This document shows positions 18,770-26,800 of a stretch of 64,000 nucleotides of DNA, piece after piece. Within the stretch, counting starts at the first letter, position 1, and each line of letters opens with the position of its first letter. The stretch is from NCBI RefSeq assembly GCF_000429245.1, contig NZ_KE386870.1, positions 341,311-405,310 of the forward strand. The letters are read 5' to 3'. Source of the stretch: Schaalia georgiae DSM 6843 (GTDB taxonomy: Bacteria > Actinomycetota > Actinomycetes > Actinomycetales > Actinomycetaceae). A model generated the notes under the pieces. That model did no database searches and was not told where the DNA came from. It was given only the letters and a program-made list of their open reading frames with translations. The position numbers and the translations under genes are program-made.

Positions 18770-19747
18770 ATGGCCCAGCGCCCCAGGCGGACGAGCGCCC
18801 CGACCGAGATCTCCCTGGCGCCCGTGGTCCTCATCAAGGGCACCGAGGGGCTTCTGATCGACCGCGCTCTGGACCGCCTGCGGGCACTCGCCCACCAAGC
18901 GGCCCCGGATGTCGAGCGCACTGACCTGGTCGCCGCCACCTACCGGCCCGGGCAGCTCGACCTCATCGCCTCGCCCTCGCTCTTCGGCGAGTCCAGGATG
19001 ATCATCATCCGCGACCTGGAGACCATGAGCGACGCGCTCGCCACGGACCTCGTGGCCTACGCCGCCTCGCCCGCGCCCGACGTGTGGATGTTCCTCGTCC
19101 ACCCCGGGGGCGGCGCCCGGGGCAAGAAGGTCGTCGAGGCGGTTGCGCGCGCCAAATGGCCCGTGATCCCTGCCGAACCGCTGAAGAACGACCGCGACAA
19201 ACTGGCCCTCGTCCAAGCGGACGTGCGCGCCGCAGGCCGCCAGATGGACCCCGCGGCGATGCGCGCCCTCGTCGACGCCCTCGGATCCGACCCGCGCGCC
19301 ATGGCGGGGGCGCTCGCCCAGCTGCTGTCCGACGTGCCCGGGCGCGTCACCGTCGAGGACGTGCACCGCTACCAGGCGGGCCGCGTGGAGGCGAGCGGGT
19401 ACGACGTGGCCGACGCGGCAGTCGCCGGAGAGGCTGCCAAAGCGCTCACGCTCACGCGCCACGCTTTCGTTACGGGGGTGGCGCCGCAACTGCTGGTCGC
19501 CGCACTCGCGATGAAGTTCCGCGCGATGGCGAAGGCATCCATAGGGGGGAGCGCTGCCGCCCTGAAGATGGCGCCGTGGCAGATCGACCGGGCGCGCAGG
19601 GACCTGCGCGGATGGTCCGACCACTCCCTGGCGGGCGCCTTCGAGGCCATCGCCACCGCCGACGAGGAGACGAAGGGCGCCTCGCGCGACCCGCAGAGGG
19701 CGGTGGAGAAGGCAGTCATCACCATCTGCCGCCTCCGCGGGCGCTGA
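18770..19747 (+). CDS. holA: DNA polymerase III delta subunit
   Basis: The clamp-loader subunit that opens the beta sliding clamp. It has 325 residues, the normal length. Recognisable regions are APVVLIKGTEGLLIDRALDRL at the start of the AAA-like domain, LIASPSLFGESRMIIIRDLE (clamp-binding region), KNDRDKLALVQADVRAAGRQ, and the C-terminal collar helices (MAPWQIDRARRDLRGWSDH). It follows comEA-comEC after a 259-bp gap without other features. This comEA-comEC-holA order is widely conserved. GGAGGAACGC precedes the ATG. Confidence 0.96.
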   Translation: MAQRPRRTSAPTEISLAPVVLIKGTEGLLIDRALDRLRALAHQAAPDVERTDLVAATYRPGQLDLIASPSLFGESRMIIIRDLETMSDALATDLVAYAASPAPDVWMFLVHPGGGARGKKVVEAVARAKWPVIPAEPLKNDRDKLALVQADVRAAGRQMDPAAMRALVDALGSDPRAMAGALAQLLSDVPGRVTVEDVHRYQAGRVEASGYDVADAAVAGEAAKALTLTRHAFVTGVAPQLLVAALAMKFRAMAKASIGGSAAALKMAPWQIDRARRDLRGWSDHSLAGAFEAIATADEETKGASRDPQRAVEKAVITICRLRGR

Positions 19748-19981
19748 CAGGGAACGGGCAGCGCCGCGCCGGGCCTGCCCGGCGCCGCCCACAGGGCGCC
19801 GGGAGCGGACGGAGCCCGCGCCCCCGGTCCAGCCCCGCGGGGCAGCCGGGGGCGGTTCGGCGCCACAACACGACGACAACGGGAACGACTGCGCGCCGAG
19901 GGGCCGGGAGCGCACGGAGCCGGGAAGACGACAACGGAAAAGACCGCGCGCCGCAGGGCCGCGCACGGAAGGGGACGATAG

Positions 19982-21730
19982 ATGAAAACCATCCGCATTC
20001 TCACGGGGAGGCTGCGCGAGTACAGGCGCGCCTCCGTGCTCACCCCGCTGTTCATAGTCGGGGAGGTCGCGCTCGAGTGCCTGCTGCCACTGATCATGGC
20101 GACCCTGGTGGACCGCCTCGGCGGCGAGGATCTGGGGCCGGTGCTGCGCATCGGCCTGGTGTTGGTCGTCATGGCGATGGCGTCGCTGGCGTGCGGCGTC
20201 CTGGCGGCCCGCTTCTCCGCGACCGCGGCGGCCGGCCTGGCCAAGAACCTGCGCCAGGACCTGTTCTTCCGGGTCCAGGGCTTCTCCTTCAAGGACATCG
20301 ACGCCTTCTCCACCTCCTCCCTGGTCACGCGCATGACCACGGACGTGACCAACGTGCAGAACGCCTTCGGCATGTTGATCCGCGTCGCCGTGCGCGTGCC
20401 CCTCATGGTGGTCTTCGCCGTCATCATGACGCTGCGCATCTCGTGGCGCATGTCGCTGGTCTTCCTGGGGATGCTGCCCTTCCTGGTGGCGATCCTGGTC
20501 CTCATCATCGCGGTGGTCTTCCCGATATTCCGCCGCGTCTTCAAGAAGTACGACGCCCTGAACAACTCGGTGCAGGAGAACGTCTCGGCCATCCGCGTCG
20601 TCAAGTCCTTCGTCACCGAGGACCACGAGCGCGAGCGCTTCGCCACCGCCTCCCAGGACCTGCGCGCCGACTTCACCAAGGCCGAGAAGATCCTCGCCCT
20701 CAACAACCCCGTGATGATGTTCTTCATCTTCGCCGCCATCATGATGGTCGACTTCATCGGCGCTCGCATGATCGTGGCCTCCGGCGGCACGGAACTCACC
20801 ACCGGCCAGTTGTCCGCGCTCATCACCTACGGCATCCAGATCCTCACGGCCATGCTCATGCTCGCCTTCATCTTCGTGATGACGACGATGGCCGCCGAGT
20901 CGGCGAACCGCATCGCCGAGGTGCTCGCCCACTCCGCGTCGCTGGCCTCCCCCGAAGGCGGTGCGCGCGAGGTCGCCAACGGCGAGGTGCGTTTCGAGGG
21001 AGTGTCTTTCAAGTACTCCGACGACGCCGAGGAGGACGCGTTGCGCGGCATCGACCTGGTCGTCCCCTCCGGTTCGACCCTGGGCGTCGTCGGCGGGACG
21101 GGCGCCTCGAAGACCACCCTCGTCCAGCTGATCCCGCGCCTGTACGACGCCACTGGCGGGACCGTGCGAGTTGGCGGGCGAGATGTGCGCGAGTACGACC
21201 TGGAGTCCCTGCGCGACGCCGTCTCCGTAGTCCTGCAGAAGAACGTCCTGTTCTCCGGGACCATCAAGGAGAACCTCAGGTGGGGGGACCCCACCGCCAC
21301 CGACGAGGAGCTGGTGCGCGCCTGCGAGCTCGCCCAGGCCGACGAGTTCGTCCGCGCGTTCCCCGACGGCTACGACACGCTGATCGAGAGGGGCGGCACC
21401 AACGTCTCGGGCGGCCAGAAGCAGCGCTTGTGCATCGCCCGCGCGCTGCTCAAACGCCCCCGCATCCTCATCCTGGACGACTCGACCTCGGCCGTGGACA
21501 CGCGCACCGACGCCCTCATCCGACGGGCCTTCGCCACGGAGCTTCCCGGCACGACGACGATCATCATCGCCCAGCGCCTGTCCTCGGTGCGCGACGCCGA
21601 CCAGATCATCGTGATGGACGACGGGCGCATCAAGGAGCGCGGCACCCACGACGAGCTCATGACGGCGGGCGGGGAGTACCGCGAGATCTACGAATCCCAG
21701 AACCAGACCACGGAAAGCGGGGTGGCGTGA
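19982..21730 (+). CDS. ABC exporter half-transporter, catalytically degenerate site type
   Basis: A 582-residue half-transporter: a six-helix exporter domain (about 15-300) fused to an ATPase domain. Walker A is GGTGASKT (about 372-379), the signature motif VSGGQ is canonical (about 474), and Walker B is ILILDDSTSAVD (about 495). In Walker B the usual catalytic Glu is Asp. The next gene encodes the partner with the complementary defect. This pattern matches heterodimeric exporters such as TM287/288 and BmrCD, where one ATP site is inactive. Substrates of such pumps are typically drugs or lipids, but none can be assigned here. It is separated from its partner by one base. Confidence 0.94.
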   Translation: MKTIRILTGRLREYRRASVLTPLFIVGEVALECLLPLIMATLVDRLGGEDLGPVLRIGLVLVVMAMASLACGVLAARFSATAAAGLAKNLRQDLFFRVQGFSFKDIDAFSTSSLVTRMTTDVTNVQNAFGMLIRVAVRVPLMVVFAVIMTLRISWRMSLVFLGMLPFLVAILVLIIAVVFPIFRRVFKKYDALNNSVQENVSAIRVVKSFVTEDHERERFATASQDLRADFTKAEKILALNNPVMMFFIFAAIMMVDFIGARMIVASGGTELTTGQLSALITYGIQILTAMLMLAFIFVMTTMAAESANRIAEVLAHSASLASPEGGAREVANGEVRFEGVSFKYSDDAEEDALRGIDLVVPSGSTLGVVGGTGASKTTLVQLIPRLYDATGGTVRVGGRDVREYDLESLRDAVSVVLQKNVLFSGTIKENLRWGDPTATDEELVRACELAQADEFVRAFPDGYDTLIERGGTNVSGGQKQRLCIARALLKRPRILILDDSTSAVDTRTDALIRRAFATELPGTTTIIIAQRLSSVRDADQIIVMDDGRIKERGTHDELMTAGGEYREIYESQNQTTESGVA

Positions 21731-21731
21731 C

Positions 21732-23651
21732 ATGGCGCGCACCGACCCGAACGCGGAGAAGCTCGAGGGCATCGACCGCCCCTTCCGCCGCCTCACCTCA
21801 TACCTCTTCGGCCTCTACCGGGTCCGCCTCATCATCGTGGCCGTCTGCATCGTCGTGGCGTCGGTCGCCTCGTCGGTCGGCTCGATCTTCCTGCAGCAGA
21901 TCGTCGACACGGTGATCACGCCGGGCACGGCCCAGGGCATAGACGCCGTGTGGGAGACCCTCGTGCGCCTCATCCTCACAATGGGGGCGATCTTCGCCAC
22001 GGGTGTGCTCGCGTCCTTCCTCTACACGAGGATCATGGCGGTCATCACCCAGGGCGCGCTCAAGCACATGCGCGACGACATGTTCGACCGCATGGAAACG
22101 CTGCCGCTGCGCTTCTTCGACACGCACCCGCACGGCGCGATCATGTCGACCTACACGAACGACACCGACGCGATCCGCCAGCTCATCGGCCAGGCGATCC
22201 CCACCCTCATCCAGTCGGCCCTCACCATCGCCGTCGTCGCCGTCACAATGCTCAGCTACTCGGTGTGGCTCACCGCCCTGGTCGCCGTGGTCGCCGGGGT
22301 CATGGTGGCGCTCACGAGGAAACTGGGCGGGGCCTCGGCACGGTACATGGTCCGCCAGCAGGCGTCCCTGGCCGCCGAGGAGGGCTTCGTGGAGGAGATG
22401 ATGGACGGGCAGAAGGTCGTCCAGGTCTTCAACCACGAGGAGGCCGCCAAACGCGACTTCCTGGAGTACAACGAGAAACTCTTCACCGACTCGGAGAAGG
22501 CGAACCGCTACGGCAACGTCCTCATGCCGGCCCTGGGAAACGTGGGGAACCTGCTCTACGTCCTGGTCGCCCTGGTCGGCGGCGTCATGGTCCTGCGGTC
22601 CGTGCCGAACATCGGCTTCGCGGGCATGGGCGTCATCACCGTCGGCGTCGTCGTGTCCTTCCTGGGCATGGTGCGCTTCCTGTCCCAGACGATCCAGCAG
22701 GCCGCCATGCAGGTGCCGATGATCGCACTGGGCGTGGCGGGCGCCTCGCGCGTGTTCGCGCTCATCGACCAGCAGAGCGAGGCGGACGACGGCTACGTGC
22801 GCCTCGTGCGCGCCCGAGTCGGCCAGGACGGGAGCATCGAGCCCACGCGCGAGCGCACCCAGCTGTGGGCGTGGGAGCACCCCCACCAGGCGGAGGGCAC
22901 CGTCACCTACACGCCGCTGCGCGGCGAATTGGTCATGGAGGGCGTGGACTTCTCCTACGACGGGGAGAAACAAGTCCTCACCGGCATATCCCTGTGGGCC
23001 AAACCCGGCCAGAAGATCGCGTTCGTGGGCGCCACAGGCGCGGGCAAGACTACGATCACGAACCTCATCAACCGCTTCTACGACATCGACGACGGCAAGA
23101 TCCGCTACGACGGCATCAACATCACGAAGATCCACAAGCCGGACCTGCGCCGCTCCCTGGGAGTCGTCCTGCAGGACGTGAGGCTCTTCACCGGCACCGT
23201 CATGGACAACATCCGCTACGGGCGCCTGGACGCCACCGACGAGGAGTGCGTCGCCGCCGCGGAACTGGCGAACGCGGACTCCTTCATCCGGCGCCTGCCC
23301 GACGGCTACGACACGATGCTCACCGGCAACGGCGCCAGCCTCTCGCAGGGGCAGGCCCAGCTCCTGTCGATCGCGCGCGCCGCCGTGGCAGACCCTCCGG
23401 CCATGATCCTCGACGAGGCCACCTCCTCGATCGACACGCGAACCGAGGCCCTCGTCCAGGAGGGCATGGACAACCTCATGGAGGGGCGCACCGTGTTCGT
23501 CATCGCCCACCGCCTCTCCACGGTGCGCAACGCCGACGCGATCATGGTCCTGGACCACGGGCGCATCATCGAGCGCGGCACCCACGACCAGCTGCTCGAG
23601 CAGCGCGGCGTGTACTACCAGCTGTACACGGGGGCCTTCGAACTCGAGTAG
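21732..23651 (+). CDS. ABC exporter half-transporter, partner subunit
   Basis: The second half of the heterodimer, 639 residues: an exporter membrane domain (about 30-330) and an ATPase domain. A roughly 45-residue linker (about 350-395) has no counterpart in the first subunit. Walker A is GATGAGKTT (about 432-440). Walker B is MILDEATSSID with its catalytic Glu intact. The signature motif reads LSQGQ instead of LSGGQ, as in TM288. Together the two proteins should form one working and one degenerate ATP site. The ATG lies one base after the stop of the first gene; a hairpin at 23666-23689 ends the unit. Confidence 0.94.
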   Translation: MARTDPNAEKLEGIDRPFRRLTSYLFGLYRVRLIIVAVCIVVASVASSVGSIFLQQIVDTVITPGTAQGIDAVWETLVRLILTMGAIFATGVLASFLYTRIMAVITQGALKHMRDDMFDRMETLPLRFFDTHPHGAIMSTYTNDTDAIRQLIGQAIPTLIQSALTIAVVAVTMLSYSVWLTALVAVVAGVMVALTRKLGGASARYMVRQQASLAAEEGFVEEMMDGQKVVQVFNHEEAAKRDFLEYNEKLFTDSEKANRYGNVLMPALGNVGNLLYVLVALVGGVMVLRSVPNIGFAGMGVITVGVVVSFLGMVRFLSQTIQQAAMQVPMIALGVAGASRVFALIDQQSEADDGYVRLVRARVGQDGSIEPTRERTQLWAWEHPHQAEGTVTYTPLRGELVMEGVDFSYDGEKQVLTGISLWAKPGQKIAFVGATGAGKTTITNLINRFYDIDDGKIRYDGINITKIHKPDLRRSLGVVLQDVRLFTGTVMDNIRYGRLDATDEECVAAAELANADSFIRRLPDGYDTMLTGNGASLSQGQAQLLSIARAAVADPPAMILDEATSSIDTRTEALVQEGMDNLMEGRTVFVIAHRLSTVRNADAIMVLDHGRIIERGTHDQLLEQRGVYYQLYTGAFELE

Positions 23652-23665
23652 GCGGCTACGAGGCG

Positions 23666-23689
23666 GGGGCCGGGCATCGCCCCGGCCCC
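23666..23689. terminator. Terminator between ABC exporter and the DUF4011 helicase gene
   Basis: A GC-rich 9-bp stem (GGGGCCGGG at 66-74 with its complement at 81-89) encloses a 6-nt loop. It lies 15 bp after the exporter stop and before the convergent large helicase gene. Confidence 0.65.
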
Positions 23690-23810
23690 GGTTCTCGCGT
23701 CCAGGGAAAGATCCGTCCCAGGGATACCGCCATCCACAGCCCCGCACTGCCGGGCAGGGCCGCCGTCCGGCGCGCTGGGACCGCCCGCGCAACCCGAGGC
23801 GCACCCCCGG

Positions 23811-26800
23811 CTACCCGGCCGGACTGCCGTCCGGGGAAACGGGCCGGCGCCCACCCTCGGCCCGCGCCCACGCCTCCTCCAGGCGGCCCATGAGCCGGTC
23901 CACGACGCCCTGCGGATCCGCCACCCAGTCGGGCAGCCACACGCGCTCCACCCCGGGCCATCCCATCAGGCCCGAAAGGACCGAGCGGGGCAGGACATCG
24001 CGGTCGTAGACGGTGCCGCGCGCCGCCCACCCCCTCCCGTCGAGGAGGACCGCCAATGACGGAGCGCCCGGGTCGTGCCCGGGGGAGAGCACCAGGTCGA
24101 TGCGGAAGTCCGACAGTCCCACGTCGGTGCTCACGACCGCGCCCGCCCCGCGCAGCCGGGCGGCGATCTGCTCGCGGTGGTCGTCGGGCTCGGGCAGGCG
24201 CGGGGAGCGGCGCGCGTACTCGTCGGGCCCCAGGCGCGCCAGGCGCAGGTACTCCTTGAGGTCCCTCAAACCGCGCGACTGGGAGCGCTCCACCTCGAGC
24301 TCGTCGGGCTCGAAGGACGCGAAGACGACGACCTCGCGCCTGGCCCGCGTGACCGCCACGTTGAGGCGCCGCTCCCCGCCGGGCAGGTTGAGGGGCCCGA
24401 AGTTCAGGGGGATGCGCCCCGACTCGTCGTGGGCGAAGGCGACGGAGAAGAGGATCGTGTCCCGCTCATCGCCCTGCACGTTCTCCAGGTTCTTCACGAA
24501 AAGGCCGTCGTCGGCGTCCAGGGACGCGGTGATGCGCGGGTCGTCGAGGTCGCGGAGCCTGGTCTCCACGAGGTCCCGCTGGGGGAGGTTGAAGGTGACC
24601 ACCCCGATGGACGGGGAGGCCTCGGCGGCGAAGCGCGCCCGCACCTCGGCGACGATGGCCGCCGCCTCCTCGGGATTGGTGCGCAGGGTCCTGCGGTCGC
24701 CCCCGCGGGGGACGGAACGGATGAAACGCCCCTCCACCAGGCGCATCGACACCCCGCCTCCCCGCCCGGGCGCGGAGGCGGGCGGGCGGGGGCTGGGGAA
24801 GGACGAGAGCCTGCCCCCGTAGTACTGGCGGTTCGAGAAGGCGATGAGGGCCTCGTCCTGACTGCGGTAGTGCCACGACAGCCAGGCGCGCGGGACGTGC
24901 GCGGAGACGCACTCGGTGAGGATCGACTCCTCGTCGGGGAAACCGCCCGCGTCCTCCGCCTCGCGCGACAGCTTCGCGAAGGACGTGGGGGGCATCTGGT
25001 TCGAGTCGCCGCACACGATCGCGCTGCGCCCCCGCCCCATCGCGCCGACGGCGGAGGCCACGGTGATCTGCGACGCCTCGTCGAAGACCACGACATCGAA
25101 GTCCTGGCGCTCGGCGGGGAAGAAACGCGCCACGGAGTCCGGGGAGACGAGCACGCACGGGGTGATGCCCGTGATGAGGTCCCCGTACTCGCCGACCAAG
25201 TCCCGGATCCCGCGGGCGCGCACGCGCCGCGCCAACTCGCGCTTGAGGTCGTCCAGGCGGGTGCCCTGCCCCTCCAGGCGCTCGCGGTGGGAGGCGAGGG
25301 CGCGGGCGATGAGGCCCTGGGGCAGCAGGGCCCGCAGTGAAGCCAGGTCGGCGGCGTAGGCGTCGGCGCTGTGCTCGTGGACGGCCCGGGTGAAGGCGCG
25401 CAGGGGACCGTGGCGCAGGCGCTGGTCGATGGTGGCGCGGGCCAGGCCGACCTCGAGTGCCGTCGCCAACTCGAAGGGCCCGATCTGCCGCTCGCGCACC
25501 TGCGCGGCCGCGTCCACCAGCCCGAGGCGCACCAGCGGCTCCAGCGCCCGCTCCAAAGCGCTGTGGGCGCGCAGGTCGGCGCACCGGTCGGCGCGGCCCA
25601 TGCGCGCAAGCGCGCCGGACAGGGCGACGAGGCGGTCGATGGGCAGCGAGCGGAGGACGGGCTGGGCGGCGATGCGCCCGAGGCAGCCGCGCACCCGGAC
25701 CACCCGCTGGCGGACCCGCTCCCGTTCCCCGTCGCCCCCGCCCGCCGCCGCCAGCGCGATCCCGCACGCGCGGGACAGTGCGGTGCCGGGCGGCCCGTCG
25801 AACGCCCCCTCGAGCCCGATGAGGAACTCGACTTCGCGCAGTGCCGCGCTGCGGTCCTCCCCTCGCATCGCCGACCACGTGCCCACGTGGAGCCCCGCCG
25901 CCTCGGGCAGGACCCGGCGCCACAGCTCCCGCAGCTCACGGTCCTGGGCGGCGCAGGCCGCCAAGTCGTCAATGAGGCCCAGCGCGGCGCGCGGCGACCG
26001 GGGCAGGGGAGTGCTGGTGATCCGGTACTGGGCGAGGGGCCCGAAAGCGCGGCCGGTCTTCGTCCTGCGGCGCAGCAGGGCGTGCGTGGCGTCGCTGACG
26101 GCGTCGCGCACGGGGGCCAGGTCGGCTTCGAGGGCGGCCGGCTGGAAGTAGTCGAGGGCGGGGGAGTCCGGGGGCGCGGCCAGGCGGTCGCGCAGTGAGC
26201 GCGCGGCGGCCCGCCATGCCGGATCCGCCAGGCGCGAGAGCGCGGGCAGGGGGTAGGCAGTGGCCCCGAGGACGCTCGCGACGACCTCCGCCTCCCCCTC
26301 GTCGAGCGCGGCGAGGGCCGCCAGGAGCCCGTCGTCGTCCGCGTCCGCCACTTCGTGCAGTTCCCCGATCGCGTCCGCGACCGCGTCGATGCAGGCGTCG
26401 TCCACGGGAGCGCTGAGGAAGGCCGAGGCGCGCCCCTGGTCCCCGTCCAGGCCCAGGAGGCAGTCGCGCAGGCGGGGGACCGCCTCGTCCCGCAGTTCCG
26501 CGGCCCCCGCGTCGTCGAGGGCGGCCAGTTGCGGCCCCGTGATCGCCAGCGAGGGGCGGGCATCGCCGTACGCCACCAGCGAGGCCCGCGCCTCGTAGGC
26601 CGACATGCCCGAGGCCGTTGTGCCGTGGAGGGCGCGCGCGTAGACCTCGAGGGCCTCCCGGCCCGCCTCCACCCGGTGGCGCACCGAGTCGATGCGCACG
26701 GAGTCGGGGTGCGGCTCCAACTCCGAGGCGTCGAGGATCCTGCGCCGCACGAGCGCGGGTTTCTGCTTGCGGTCGTGGAGGTTGAGCACGAGGGGGCCGA

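Noticed and set aside
18587-21796. Very long minus-strand open frame (1069 codons) opposite holA and the ABC exporter
   Set aside because: It is the antisense of clearly conserved genes, has a low-complexity Gly/His/Asp/Arg composition typical of GC-rich shadow frames, and shows no known domain.
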